DNA of 64,000 nucleotides, taken from assembly GCF_030272615.1 (NCBI RefSeq), contig NC_081414.1:909235009-909299008 (forward strand). The letters run 5' to 3'. This stretch comes from Cryptomeria japonica (taxonomy: Eukaryota; Streptophyta; Pinopsida; Cupressales; Cupressaceae). This document shows positions 24,541 to 37,020 of the stretch, piece after piece. Under the pieces are notes generated by a model. That model had not been told where the DNA came from. It did no database searches and worked only from the letters and a program-made list of their open reading frames with translations. The number at the start of each line of letters is the position of its first letter. Within the stretch, counting starts at the first letter, position 1. A program made the translations under genes and the position numbers.

Positions 24541-27500
24541 TGATCCTGTCATTAAATAATTGCTCTCGAACTTTGTTCTTACATGACGACTCCCCGATAT
24601 AATTAGCATCTTCCGCTAAGATGATGCCTTCATTAGCTAGCAAGTCGGCTACCCTATTACCTTCCCTAAAGGTATGGATAATAACCACACTATCACAAGA
24701 ATCTAACATTTTTTTTGCCTTATCAATGATATTTTGGATATTCCAAGAAGGGGAACTAAGACCTTTAATAACCTGAATTATATTAAGGGAATCCCCCTCC
24801 AGCCAATTTTTTTTAAAATTGAAACCCTAAGCAAGATGAAGACATTTTAACATTGCTAGAGCTTCTGCAACATGGTTGTTTTTAATTCCAAAGGGAGAAG
24901 CAATCACAGCAACACAAAAGCCATGAGAATTTTTGATAACACCTCCCCCACCAGCATTACCTGGATTTCCTTTAGCTGCACCATCAAAGTTCACCTTCAC
25001 CCAATCATGAGGAGGGAACCTCCAAATAACATTATCTCTTCTACTCTTCAGATCACATTTCCAAACCTTATTCAATAGTTTCCATTCTGTAAGAATCCTT
25101 TTATCATTATCATTCATATCAATATAACTACACTTCTTGTTGCTTTTGTGAATGGTGTTGATGTTTTCTTTAATAGCCCTACAAATCTTTTCAAAGACCA
25201 CCTAAGAAGAACACTTAGTCTCCCTAAAAGTTCTACTTTTTCTCTCCTTCTAAATATGCCAATAGGTCATAGGAAGAAGAAAGGACAGGGTCTTGATGAT
25301 GGGAAGCTTGGTAGGGAAAATCCAATGCCAAAGGACTTCCTTAAAACTATTATGCATAACCCAATCAACTTTCCATTGCGTCCATACTTTACCCCATATT
25401 TCCTAGGTAAAAGAACAGTGAATGGACAAATGATCCACAGACTTAGCCTCTTTCTAACACAACTCACACCTATTAGGGATCATAAATCCTCTTCTGACTA
25501 GGTTATTAATAGTGAGAATCTTGCTATGAGTGGCAAGCGAGAAAAACAATTTAACTTTAGGAACGAGGAATCTATTCCAAACTTTAGTTAATGTAGGGTT
25601 ACAAGCCTGAGTAGATATCTTTTTGTAAGCAGAAGAAATAGTAAAAGTACCCCTAGGATTACTCTTCCATAAGAAGACATCATCTGAGTCTTTTCTAACA
25701 GAAAATGACAGCAAATCATGTTGGAGCGAAGAGAATCCAGCATATACAACATCAAGTCTAACCTATTTATTCTCCTCCCAATAATTACAAACCATAGAAC
25801 CAAACCTCCTTTTACAATCTTCAATGATATGGCTACAATCCTAGTTAAAAAGAGGCTCATATTTGATCTAGAAATCCTCCCAAAATCTGATTTTGTTACC
25901 TTTGCCAAGGACCTAGCCAACTCCAGCTTTAGCAACTTTAATAGATTTTATCATACTATTCCAAATAAAAGATCTAGCAGGGATATCTTCAGAATAGAGA
26001 AGGGAATGAATAGGATGACTATGGATGGATTTGTCAAACCACACCCTACTCCAATCCCTCTTAATACCATAGGCCCTCCAAACCTGTTTGGCTAACATAG
26101 CTTTATTGAAAGGTTTAAGGGATTTGATACCTAACCCCCCACTACTTTTAGCACAGACTTTATCCCAAGCAACCAAAGCAATCCTTTTCTTATCTTCCAC
26201 ACCAGACCAAAGAAATATTTTCTAAATTCTTTCTAATGCTTCTACAAATTTGATCGGTATACTAAACAAACTAAAAGCATAAATAGGTAGATTCTGAAGG
26301 GTAGCTTGAAGAAGCTGGAGCTTACCAGCCTGTGACAACATAGAGCCTTTCCATCCAGCCAGTTTTTTGTTGAACTTATCAATAAAAGAATTCTAGAAAG
26401 AGTTTGGAGGAGCCAAACCAAGAGGGAGGCCCAAATAAGTAGAGGGGAGCAGCTCAACCTTATAGCCAATTATGTTAGCAATCCTCTGCTGCCTCAACAA
26501 GGGAGTGTTGATGAAGTAAATAGTAGATTTCTCCCAGTTAACCTACTAGCTAGTAGCAAGGGAATAAGAGCTGAGAGCATTTTTTAAGGCAAAAGCTTCA
26601 CCCATAGAAGAGTATCCCAATAATATAGTATCATCAACAAACTATTGATGAGTGCAGAAGAAATTAGCTAAAGAGGGTTGAAATCCTTTGATGATCCTTT
26701 TCTCCTTCAACTTTTGAATCAATCTACTCAAACATTCCACCAAAATAGTGAAAAGAATGGTCAAGATAGGATCTCCTTTCCTGAGACCCCTTCAAGACTT
26801 AAAAAATCTAGAAGGAGATCTATTAACAAGAATAGAAAAATTCGGCGTAGATATCAACTCTCTAGTGATTTTGATAACCTTCTCATCAAATCCAAAGGCT
26901 TCCATGATCCTAAAAAGAACCTTCCATTCAACCTCATCATACGCTTTTGCCAAATCCAGCTTTATGACAAATCCCTCTTTGTTTGCAACATTAAGAGAAT
27001 GGATATTCTCATGCACAAGAATTATAGAGTCCAAAATCTGCCTACCTGGGACAAATCCTTTTTGCTCCTCAAAGATAACAAGAGGAAGAACAACCAGCAA
27101 TCTAGAAGTCGGGACTTTTGAGATTATCTTGTAAAAAGAATTGCATAGACTTATTGGCCTAAACTTACCCATAGAATCAGCTCTAGCCAACTTAGGAATT
27201 AGAGCAATGAAGGTAGAGTTGATTTCTTTAAGAATTCTTTTGGACCCAAAGAATTCTTTGACAACATTGACCACATCAGCCCCAACAATGTGCCAATATT
27301 CCTAAAAGAAAAACATGGGAAGCCATCCGAGCCCGATGCCTTATCCCCTTGGAAGGAGAAAACAACACTTTTAATTTCATCAACTGGGGGGATGGTAGAT
27401 AAAATCCTATTCTGATTAGGTCTAATAATCTTAGGAATATTTTCAACAAGATCTTGTTGCTTAACAAGGTCAAGTTCCTTGCTACCAGTCAGAAGGTTAG

Positions 27501-28708
27501 AGAAGAACCTTATAGCTTCATCAGCTATATCATCATCTTTGACAAAAGTTTTATCATTAACAATCAATTTGGAAATTCTACTTGTCGCTTTATGCTTCAT
27601 CAATGTCATATGAAAGAATTTAGTATTTCTGTCACCAACCTTTAACCAAATTACCCTGGATCTCTGCCTCCAGTAAATTTCTTCTCTTGAAATAGTGTTG
27701 TTTAATTTGGCTAGAACCTCATCTTCTTTAGCCTTGGGGACATTCTTATAACCATGTTTCTGAATAGAATTTTGAATTTGTTCTAATTCCTCCTTGAGCT
27801 TCCTCTTAGATTCAAAAATATCCCCAAAAACCTTTTTATTCCAAACCTTAATGTTATCTTTGATGTTTCTTAACTTTTTTGCAACTTTGAACATGGCAGA
27901 ACCATCCACAGTTATATTCCACCATTTGGAAATGGAAGCTTCCAAGGAAGGGTGTGAGATCCACATTTTTTCAAACCGAAAGGGAAAGTAGTGTTTTCCC
28001 TTAATAGAATCAACAACAAAAGAAATAGGATAATGGTCTGATCCAATTATGTTAATAACAGATAGAGAGCATCTATACTTAAGGACCCAGTCAGGATTAA
28101 TAAGAGATCTATCAAGCCTTACCTAAATAAGTTCTCCTCCATCCCTTTGATTAGACCAGGTGTAGGAAGCTCTAGAAAGGTCAACATCAATGAGGGCATT
28201 GGCATTGATAACGTCAATAAGATCAATCCTTTTATCTAATTGAGCTTGGGTTCCAGCAAATTTTTCAATCTCCTATTGAGGAGTGTTTAAATCTCCCATC
28301 AAAAGCCAACTATCCTGGGTAAAAGTCCCTCTTTTCTGCTGGATTTTGTCCCAAAACTTGCTCCGAGCAGCTTTAGAGTTGGGGGCATAAATGTTGGTAA
28401 CCACCCAGTCCTTTCCTTCAGCAATGCATTTGACTCTCATAGAAATGATATTACCGATCTTCATCAATCAAGTCTCCATCAATAGTTTTCTTATTCCAAA
28501 ATATGGTAACCCCACCAGACGCTCCATTAGAACTACTACCACACACACCCCCAAGTTTAATGTATTTTAATTTTTATACTTTTTCGTTAGTCATTCTAGT
28601 TTCCTGATCCAGGATAATGTCCGGATTATGATCTCTGATAAAATTTCTGAGCACATCTTGCATATGGAGACCATTTAGGCCTCTAATGTTCCAAGATATT
28701 ACCTTCAT
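24527..28708 (-). pseudogene. LINE ORF2: endonuclease, reverse transcriptase, RNase H
   Basis: About 1390 codons in several frames. It starts MKVISWNIRGLNG (APE-type endonuclease; 28708), with NIYAPNS and LLMGDLN further on (28400-28280). RT follows: FIALIPKLARADSMGKFRPI, FVPGRQILDSI, LDLAKAYDEVEW, and an intact FVDDTILLGY near 26640. Then the zinc-ribbon zf-RVT region (26200-25450), and RNase H with VNFDGAAKGNPG, the GDS strand and NRVADLLANEG (25020-24600). In the LINE cycle this protein nicks target DNA and copies the RNA. Premature stops occur, for example next to the FVDD motif and in the endonuclease. Confidence 0.9.
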
Positions 28709-28789
28709 TTGGAAACCTGGGAGCAAGAATCCTGAATGGTTCACTACCTTCCATTAGCTATATTTTGTTTTCTCTCCTAGTCCCTATGC

Positions 28790-30429
28790 CACTTCATAGT
28801 TTTGCACCCCTGTGGAGATTTGGAAAGTCCAATATCCGCCTTAGATCTGGTTCTAGTTTTAACCCCATTAGTACACCCTGTTTTCTTGTTTTCTTTTTTC
28901 CCACTTCTATTAACTCTTTATTTTCTTCATTTTTATACATTGACTTCTTACTATTCCAAGGTTCTCCTTTTCGCTGAGATGAGGTAGGCGAATCAGTCCC
29001 AACGTTATGGAATAGAGAGTTAAGGTTAACTTGGGGCAATCTAAACTGGGTCTTTTCTTCAAAGATTACATCTAGAGCTTCAGAGTCCTTTGAACACACT
29101 TTATTACATTCCTGTTTTTTTTCTTTTGGAATCTCATATTGTGATTCATTTGTGTCTCTAATCTCACCATCTTCAAGAATTTCTTCTATAATTTCTTTTT
29201 CTTCTTCTTGAATCTGTAAAGCTTCAAAGCCATTACTTGTTTTAACTTCAAATACATTCTCTTCATCCTTTCTAATTTCGTTATGAGGAATCTGCTTGGA
29301 AGGACTAGCTTTCCTTCATCACTTGGTATATCTTTTCAGTTACTAGGGAATCCAGTTCCTCCTTGCAATCTACCCTCCTTATTTTTGTTCAGCTTCTCTT
29401 TCCAGATCTGTTTAACATGATTATTATTCTTCTAAGCATTCTTTGGGTTACTAGGACAAGCCTTTGCCCAATGTCCAACTTTCTTACATGAAAAGCACAT
29501 GAAAGGGAGAGATTCAAACTCTATGAGTTGTTCCTACTTACCTAGCTTGGAATTTATTTCGATAGAGCTAGGAAGGTCCATGTTCTGTGAGATATTAACA
29601 CATATCCTCCCATACACCGGTCTCTTTTGCATTGCTATCATAGGATCTATAGCTACAAGCTCCCCAAAGGATTTAGCAATGCCCAAAAACACGTCCTCCA
29701 ACCAAAATTCAAGCGGCAAACTAGGGAGCCGCACCCAGACCGAAGCAGATTCAAAAAAGGAGTCATTGAGCTCCATTTTTGGAGACAATTTTATTAAAGA
29801 TAAAGAAGACTTCCCAAGCATCCAGGGTTCTTCACTTAGAGCCATTTCCAAGTCTTCACCACGGAAGAAGGAAAAGACAAAAAAAACCTTTGACGGGGCT
29901 GAAACATCAACCTGTCCTTTCACCCTCCATTTTCTCTTCACAAAAGACCTAACAACTTCAATATTAGGTCTGGGTTCAACAAATTTCCCCACAAGAGAAA
30001 ATACCATAAGAGAAATACTGTGATCTATGAGCACGTCCGGTACAACAATAGCTAATCTGCCTACCTTTCTATCAAAAATATCTTCCATAGAGGGAAAGGT
30101 AGATTTGTATCAGTAGGCTTGTTTGCAAAGAAATTGTTCCAGGGTTTGACCATCTGGTCTCCAATCGTCTTTTCAAGCTGAGTGTTCAAGATCTCGTGAC
30201 CCAACTTTGTAGAATCTTTAGTATTTTTAAAGTCAAGAGGAGGGTCCCGATACCATGGGTCCCCATCATTTCGACCATCCTCATCATCCCTCGTAGATCC
30301 CAAACAGATAAGTTGTCCTTGAGCTACAGAGGCTGCAAAACCAGAGGAAAAACCAGTCGCACTATTCCCTCTATTCGCAGAATTCAAATTTCCCTCCATT
30401 CGCTGCAAAGCTTTGTTCTCAATTTGCAT
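28790..30429 (-). pseudogene. LINE ORF1: DUF4283 RNA-binding protein with zinc knuckle
   Basis: Frames at 30429-30061 and 30088-29534 overlap and are joined by a frameshift. The second holds DUF4283 (VFFVFSFFRGEDLEMAL, SVWVRLPSLPLEFWLEDVF) and is followed, after one stop, by the CCHC knuckle CFSCKKVGHWAKACP near 29490. A Lys/Glu-rich tail runs to 28794 (KGEPWNSKKSMY). In L1-type LINEs this protein coats the element RNA. It lies directly upstream of ORF2. Confidence 0.85.
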
Positions 30430-30569
30430 GGATATTAGAGTTGTAAGTTTGTAAGTTGTTATATGTTCTTAATCTAGAACTATTTTCCTTAGTTTACTAT
30501 TTTCTATTACAATGAGCATTCTAGCAGTAAGACGCCCTTTTTGTAATCTAGTAGGGAGCCATTTGATTC

Positions 30570-30585
30570 TTCTTTGAAACTTGTT
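30570..30585. repeat. LINE target-site duplication, 5'-end copy
   Basis: ttctttgaaacttgtt, 15/16 identical to 22423-22438. It lies about 140 bp upstream of the first ORF1 codon, leaving a short 5' leader. Confidence 0.7.
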
Positions 30586-31414
30586 ATCATCACCCTCTTA
30601 GAAGTAATATTGACTAAATGATGAAAGAAAGTGACATTATAAAAAATGTACCTTCTAAATAGGTAAATAAATTCATATTAGCATCCAATATGTATGATAA
30701 TTTTGATGATGATGTCAATAATCTAATAAATTTAATAAAAGAATTTTGTAAAAGATGTAGAAAATTAACAACATTTCATCTACAAAATGAATATACTAAC
30801 ATTATGAAGATAGTAATTTACAATAGATACAAATACATAACGTATCAAACTAAAATAAGTTATCAATTTTGTTTCACACCATAGCAGATTTCCTACAAAA
30901 TCTACAACTTTTCTTTAGACAAATAAATGTAGGTTGTGACAAAATTACTTACATACTCCATTTTGGTCCAACTAGGTTTTTTGTTAATAGCAAAGTGGTT
31001 ACATACATTTAATAATAATCTCAAAATTGATTTAAAATACAAAGCCAACCTCATGGGAAGTTGCATGTCAAAAACCACTATAAGAACCAAGATGCTTTAC
31101 CTCAATAAATAGTAACTAGTTGCTTGTAGATAATTTTTTCTATCCCCTAGTAAATTAAATTTTCTCCTCTTGAGCATTGATCACTTATTAAGGCCTAGAC
31201 TACTACAAAATAAAAATATAAAAAATTATATTTTTCTACAATTAAGTTGGCTTAATATAGAATTACCATGGGAAGTTTCAATGTTGTTATCATGCTTTAA
31301 TAAACCATTTTATCATGCTTCAAATAACCACCTTATGCATGTAAAATATTAATAAAAAGATGATGAAATCACCATAGGATCAAATAAACAATGAGGCACA
31401 AATTAGCAACAAAT
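30586..31414. other. Unassigned AT-rich intergenic sequence
   Basis: Only short, low-complexity chance frames. No repeat family or gene was recognised. Confidence 0.5.
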
Positions 31415-31693
31415 CTAACTCAAAACTGTAGTGGCACCACTAGCCAATGTTTCTAGGCTAGTGGCAAGGGATAAATGATGCTCAAGCTTAGATGTTTTCA
31501 ATCTATTAATCAATCTAGTTATTTTAGCAGTGTGTTTCCCTAAATGATTAAGCAAATCTTCCTCTGTAGTTGTTGTACAGTCTAAAAGAGGAGTTGGAGG
31601 TGTATCCCAAGGGTTTTGTTGTGGTTTTTTCTGTGGGTTTTGAGGTGTGTCTTGTTGTGGTTTTGAATTTTCAGAATCTAATATTGGTAACAA
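31415..31693 (-). CDS. Small hypothetical ORF, Gln/Pro-rich then helical
   Basis: 92 codons. The N-terminal third is Pro/Gln-rich (PQQDTPQNPQKKPQQNPWDT). The rest is predicted helical with a Leu/His/Lys pattern (LLNHLGKHTAKITRLINRLK). Composition looks more protein-like than its AT-rich surroundings, but I do not recognise the family. It could be one exon of a gene or part of a decayed element; no clear splice partners were found. Confidence 0.3.
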   Translation of the reverse strand: MLPILDSENSKPQQDTPQNPQKKPQQNPWDTPPTPLLDCTTTTEEDLLNHLGKHTAKITRLINRLKTSKLEHHLSLATSLETLASGATTVLS

Positions 31694-32961
31694 AAAAAAT
31701 TAATCAAAATCAATGAATTTATATTGAAAACGTAAATAAAATTTATCAAATGTGTAAAAATAATAATAATGCATAACTGACCTCTTTTCATGGCATCTAG
31801 GTGTGAAAATATATAGCCCGTGCGTGGTTTGGAACAAAAAAACCCCTAAAACTCGCTCTCGACCGCAAAAGAAAAGAACATAGTCAACTATCAAAAAAAA
31901 AAAATATTGACAGGGATCACATATGCAATCTTATTTCCCAAAGGACCGTGTACGCAATTTTGTCCCTTTAGGCTGGGGCACAACGAACCTAACCGTGTAC
32001 GGGGTTTTTTAAAATTTTAAAACTGCGAACACGGTTTCTGTTTTTTTAACTTTTTTTTGGTGTGAGTCCACTTTTTTGCACACCATCTTGGTGCACACAT
32101 TCCATAGTTTATTTCCCATATTGACCCTTAGAGGAAAGTGATTGCAATTTAAGATCTTGTTAGATCAAACCATAATTTTAGCAACATGCATGCATTTAGA
32201 TTCATCCACACATAATCATAAAATAGAAGAAAAAATAAAAGAACAGAACACAAATTTATCATGTGGAAAACCCTTTCGGGTAAAAAACCCACACTCCAAA
32301 ACTAGAGAGTCATTGTATTATTCAACAACAAAAAAAATTACAATACAATCTCAAAATTGTTATGGCCTTGTTTCCAAAGGAGGAAGAGCTACTCTATATA
32401 TATACAAATTTGAGAAACTTAATGTTATAATTAAGTTATCAAATTTGTCACCTCTAACCCTTCCAATGCCACCACTATAGTCATATTATTGACTAAGCCT
32501 ATATGTGGCACTCAAACATCTACAAGATTGACACATATAGAGTCCAACTTGATTCTACCATGAATCACTTAATAATTTACTAAGTCAATACAACCAAGTT
32601 GTAGAATCCTAGTTGGAGACAACTTACTAAATATAGTAAGTACAACTCACACAACTACATGTATGACACATACAGGAGTAGAGTCTTAATTGAAGACAAC
32701 TTGTATGACACATATGGAAGCAAAGTCCTAATTGACTTCACATTCCAACACTTGTTACATGTCCAATGAATGAAACAACCATGCATACATTGACACATAA
32801 GGCATACAATAATAGTAAAATTGTGCACATGTTTTACACTAACCATTTTTTAACATTTTCATAGAGGTCAACAAAGATGTGATTGAGTTCTCTCCCATAA
32901 ATAGAAAAGAAAGTTGGTCAAAAATAAAGTTTTCTTTTCTTTTCACAACTCCCAATAATAA
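31694..32961. other. Unassigned sequence, possible solo-LTR remains
   Basis: The stretch around 32250-32340 (catgtggaaaaccctttcgg, followed by aaaaaacccacac) resembles the U5-type sequence of copia LTRs, such as the acgtgggaaaacc stretch in the Copia-2 LTR at about 38855. I could not fix TG..CA ends or a target-site duplication. The remainder is AT-rich with no gene. Confidence 0.3.
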
Positions 32962-33005
32962 TATTTCAATCATATACTGTGTGAATGCATATTATATAGA
33001 TATAG

Positions 33006-33029
33006 ATATATATATATATATATATATAT
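33006..33029. repeat. (AT)n microsatellite
   Basis: Uninterrupted AT dinucleotides in the duplicated intron-4 remnant, directly 5' of the SDR pseudoexon. The left arm has only a short tatatata at the matching place, so it expanded after duplication. Confidence 0.9.
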
Positions 33030-33049
33030 GTTGACAAATGTTTTGACAG

Positions 33050-33433
33050 ATGATGCCAAATCCAGTGCTACAAAAACAACTTTCTGACATGGATATTATT
33101 AGTGAGGAATTTCTGGATTCCATGTTAACTCAGTTTTTAGACGATGTCAAGCAAAACAAAAACTTGGAAGAGAAAGGATGGCCAGCCCCATTTTCCGCCT
33201 ACAAAATGTCAAAGATTTGTATGAACGCATACACACGTCTGTTAGCCCGTGAGCTTTGTGATAAGGCGTACGTAAATTGCATTCATCCTGGATAGGTTAG
33301 AACTAGAATGACATATGATACATGAGACCTATCACCAAGTGAAGGTGCTCAAAATGTAGTGAAATTAGCTTTGTTTCCTCTTGGTGGACCTTCTGGTAAA
33401 TACTTTATTGAAAAGGAGATTAGCGGCTTCTAA
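33050..33433 (+). pseudogene. SDR last-exon pseudogene
   Basis: Same length (384 bp) as exon 5 of the SDR gene and no indel. About 85% of the first 81 residues are identical, and the YKMSK active site is still present. In-frame TAG at 33293-33295 replaces the Tyr codon after HPG, and TGA at 33323-33325 replaces a Gly codon. It is preceded by an intact acceptor (ttttgacag) but no upstream exons, so it cannot make an SDR. Opposite orientation to the parent gene. Confidence 0.9.
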
Positions 33434-35697
33434 ATGAATTTCTTTCTAAGTCTGAAACTACTTTTCTCATAAAGGAGATACTTTCCATATTCTATAATGA
33501 ATTTCAATAATATAAGTTTTCGTATGTATTTATGTAAGTTAATCATCAATAATTGGTTATAAACAAATTCTACCAAGCACAATGCAAGCACCCAATAGTT
33601 AACATAAATGCTTGACGGATATGTTGTATAGTTGAAGTAAACCCTTTTAATTGATGCCTCTTGATTGATGTCTTTATTGGAGTTCTTTCTTTTTTGAAGA
33701 TGTATAAGAGATTCAGTAAAATATGGGATAACATAGATGGCATGCTATAAATTTTGATAAAAACAAGAGGCTCATTATGAATATTGGGATTAAAAATAGA
33801 TGATACAATACAATGTAAATAAACAACTCATCTTTTCTCCTTTATAATTTCTTAATTTTCTTGCAGCTTTGAAAGGTTTAAAACCTTGCCTTATATCATG
33901 TTTCCTCATGTTATATCCCCATTAATAAAACCTTTTTATAAGAATTGATGAAACATAATGTATATAACATCTACTCACCCAAAATTCCATGGAATGTGAA
34001 TTTTGAGTGCATCAAAGTATGTATGTCAAGTTAGTCTTTTAATATGAATAGTGTGTTATTGTTTCATATTTTGGGTCATATAGAGTGAGGTTTGCATTAT
34101 TGGTTTGGTGTTATGTCATCTCCATATACAATTAATTAGATCATTAGGTAATCTTAAAGTTTGTTTATTAGTTTCTTTATGAAAATAATGTATTCATAGT
34201 CATTTTTGAAGTTTTAACTTAATTAATAGTGAATGGTAAAAATAACATAACTCATAATTTCATTAAGGATGTGATCAGAAATTTTAATCATAACAATTCT
34301 ACAGACAAATTTTTTATAAGAACTCATAAAACAATTCTTATGATATTATATGCAACATGAAAAATTTATTATAAACATCACCTATGATATTACAAAATAA
34401 TGAAGATTGAGCACTAGGTTTATGCTCTCAATTTTAATACTTAATTACAACCATAGTCTTTTAATATGATCTAGATATTTCTTTTGTATATGGAGAGTGC
34501 AATGTGTTATAGATAGAAAGTGTTTAGCATATGGTACTATGTATGTATGAAAGAAAGATTAGTCACTGCTTTTTCCTTATTTATAATGGTAAGTATCTAT
34601 AAGAAACATGTGTCTTATTTTAATTATTAATACTTTTTTAATGGTTTTGAATTAGTGATTTAATAAAGGTTGATTCATTATGCCATTGAATCCTTCACAA
34701 ACTAATAATAAAATATTTCATAATTTTCTTCATGGCCTCTTAAATAATAATGCTAAAATAAAGCTATATACTAATTCTTCACAAGTTTTGGTCCCACAAT
34801 GTCTCTAGTTAAAGCTACCCCTGATTTCGTGTTGGTCTTCTCTTCTTTTGGGATTAGATCGAGCAACAAAGTGTCTTTTTCTAATAAAGTGTTAAGTTTG
34901 TGCCAAGATTGGCAGGAAAAGGGTACCCCCATGTAGTACATCATCTCTTTGTGTTTGTACTGGGTGGTTGTTCTATGTTTTGTGGGTCTCGATTTTTCTT
35001 TGTTTTGCTAGTTTTCTAGTTTAGTTGTTGGCTTTTGGGTCGCCCTATTGGGTTTTTGCTATGTTTTGGTAGGAATTTTGTTTTTGCTGGTTGTGTATCC
35101 CTCATGCACTCTTGGTGTCGCTATGTGGTTATATAATGGTATGGGCCTATCTTATTTTTATTAATCAAACCTCTTTAATTTGTGAATATATCAAACTCTA
35201 CAAATCTACACAATATTCTTCACATTTTTACTCATCTTTGGCCAATAGTTATGTTTACACAATTGCGCAAATATTTTTTCTACCCCAAAATGTTAGGTAG
35301 AAGCTCCACTATGCTTCCTTCCTAGTAAGATTTATCTTATTTGACCTCGCAGTATGTGTAATGGTGTCCTTTGAATATTTTATTAAAAGAATATTCTAAC
35401 CATGAATGTGTATCCATATTGGTTAGGCCATTGAAATTTTCCTAGACACATTTTAAAAATCTAATTCATATTCATCCAACTCTGACATGAAATCAAATCC
35501 AAAAACTCCCATTCTTGTTATATCTCCTATTCAATAAATCAACTACCCTATTTGATCTACCACTTCAATGTTTTGAGACAAATGGCTAACTCTAAACAAA
35601 TTCAACACATTTCAAGTGATTGTCTCTTAAATTTTTTTGTTGTCTATTAATAAACTATAGTTCTTGATGATTCATGAAAAAGAAAAAATTATTTAGG

Positions 35698-37020
35698 TAG
35701 TGTTGGTAAATAGCTTTCTCACTTTAAAAATAATGTGACTTGCCCAATGGGAAAGCAACAAATTCATTCCAACAGTTGGATAGATTGCCTATGAGATACA
35801 ATCTTCCTCTATGTTTGAGAGAGGCAGCTCCCTATTATTATGTAATTTTAGATTTTTGAAAATGATTTAAACTTAAAACATGAAAAAGAAACCCTCGATA
35901 ATGGATATACAAACGTTATGTGAGTTTCACGACATTATTTGAAATTTTAACTACATCCATTACGAAGATCAAGGTATACACATTAGATACTCGACAATCG
36001 ACTCATTCCACCCTCAACAATGTTTTTTTTGAGATACCAAGAAACAAACACTCTTGAAAAGAAGATTCTTTATGAGATCTGGCTATTGCTTCCACAAACT
36101 AAATCTAAAAAATTGTTATTAGCTATAACATATGATGAACCGACAACTTTGAACACAAAACATTCATGAAACACTTCCAAAATTGCTTTGTATTCACTTT
36201 GAGAAGTTATACAATCCAAAAAAAATTCAAGCTTAATTTGCAAAACTAAAAAAAGTCCCTTCTAATGGATACCATCTTGGTATAAATAGACTTCACTTTA
36301 GCAACCGCTTAATAACCACCCTGAAAACGAACTTCATAACTACCTATAATTTATGAAAAATAAAATAATCTTTAATCAAGTTTATTAAACTCTTAACTTT
36401 ACCAAAATAAAGCTTACTTTATGCCCTTTTTACAAACACTTCATCAGAGTCACTTTTTACAAAGTATAATATTAACAACTAAAACATGTGACTCGATACT
36501 TTCACTTAAAAATAAAAATTATCAATCAAGGAGTTTCTCTTTCCGCATTTGACCCATCTTTGAAACTTTCTCAATTAGAATCTAGTATGGCAATTTCATG
36601 ATTTCCTTGATGTGAAGATGATTGCGCCTTGTTGAAACTCCTAAATGCTTTTATTAGGTCTAGACCATGATTTGATTCTTTGGGAAATCTCACTGCTTTT
36701 TTTTAACTTTCCAAATGGAACTATTTTCCTAAACGTCCATCAATTCTTGAATATAGCTAGATACATGACTGCTACCAACATCGAGTGAGGTCGAGATATT
36801 GCCCAATTTCCTCATGATCTCTACATCGGATGCATGTTCGTCAAACTATTCTATATTAACTTCACTTTCGAAAGTTTCTTTCTATACCTTGAATATCCAT
36901 GTCTTGGATTCCTTCCTTTACTGTTGATCTTGATGTGATTGAGAGAAGATCGTTTTGAATATTGAGGTTTACTTGTTTACAGATTGCTAGTACTAATTCT
37001 TGTTCCGACAAGACTTTTCT
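35698..37020. other. Unassigned AT-rich sequence
   Basis: Possible decayed minus-strand coding sequence of the kind seen at 37021-38683, with many stops. No domain could be assigned. Confidence 0.4.

Larger units (their letters stand above)
22423..30585 (-). mobile_element. L1-type LINE with three coding regions, bounded by a target-site duplication
   Basis: The flanks 22423-22438 (ttctttgaaactcgtt) and 30570-30585 (ttctttgaaacttgtt) agree at 15 of 16 positions and are read as the target-site duplication. The element itself is about 22439-30569, 8.1 kb, on the minus strand. Its 3' end is short oligo(A) preceded by a terminal segment typical of plant LINEs (gggtttcgggtccc...ccttaatcaaaaa). 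In order it has a 5' leader, ORF1 (RNA-binding), ORF2 (endonuclease, RT, RNase H) and then an extra coding region of about 1.8 kb before the 3' end. Stops and frameshifts in all ORFs show that this copy is dead. Confidence 0.8.
32962..35697. repeat. Right arm of the inverted segmental duplication
   Basis: Matches the reverse complement of 3756-8069, starting inside SDR intron 4 (atttcaatcatata), covering the last exon and continuing about 2.3 kb downstream to a shared gttcttgatgattcat-type block. It lacks the gag-only LTR element found in the left arm, so it preserves the empty site near 33960-33985. No trace of SDR exons 1-4 was found beside it. Confidence 0.8.

Noticed and set aside
36050-36330. 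Possible RNase H-like residues on the minus strand (SQSEYKAILEVF)
   Set aside because: A single short similarity with stops on both sides and no neighbouring RT; too weak to annotate.
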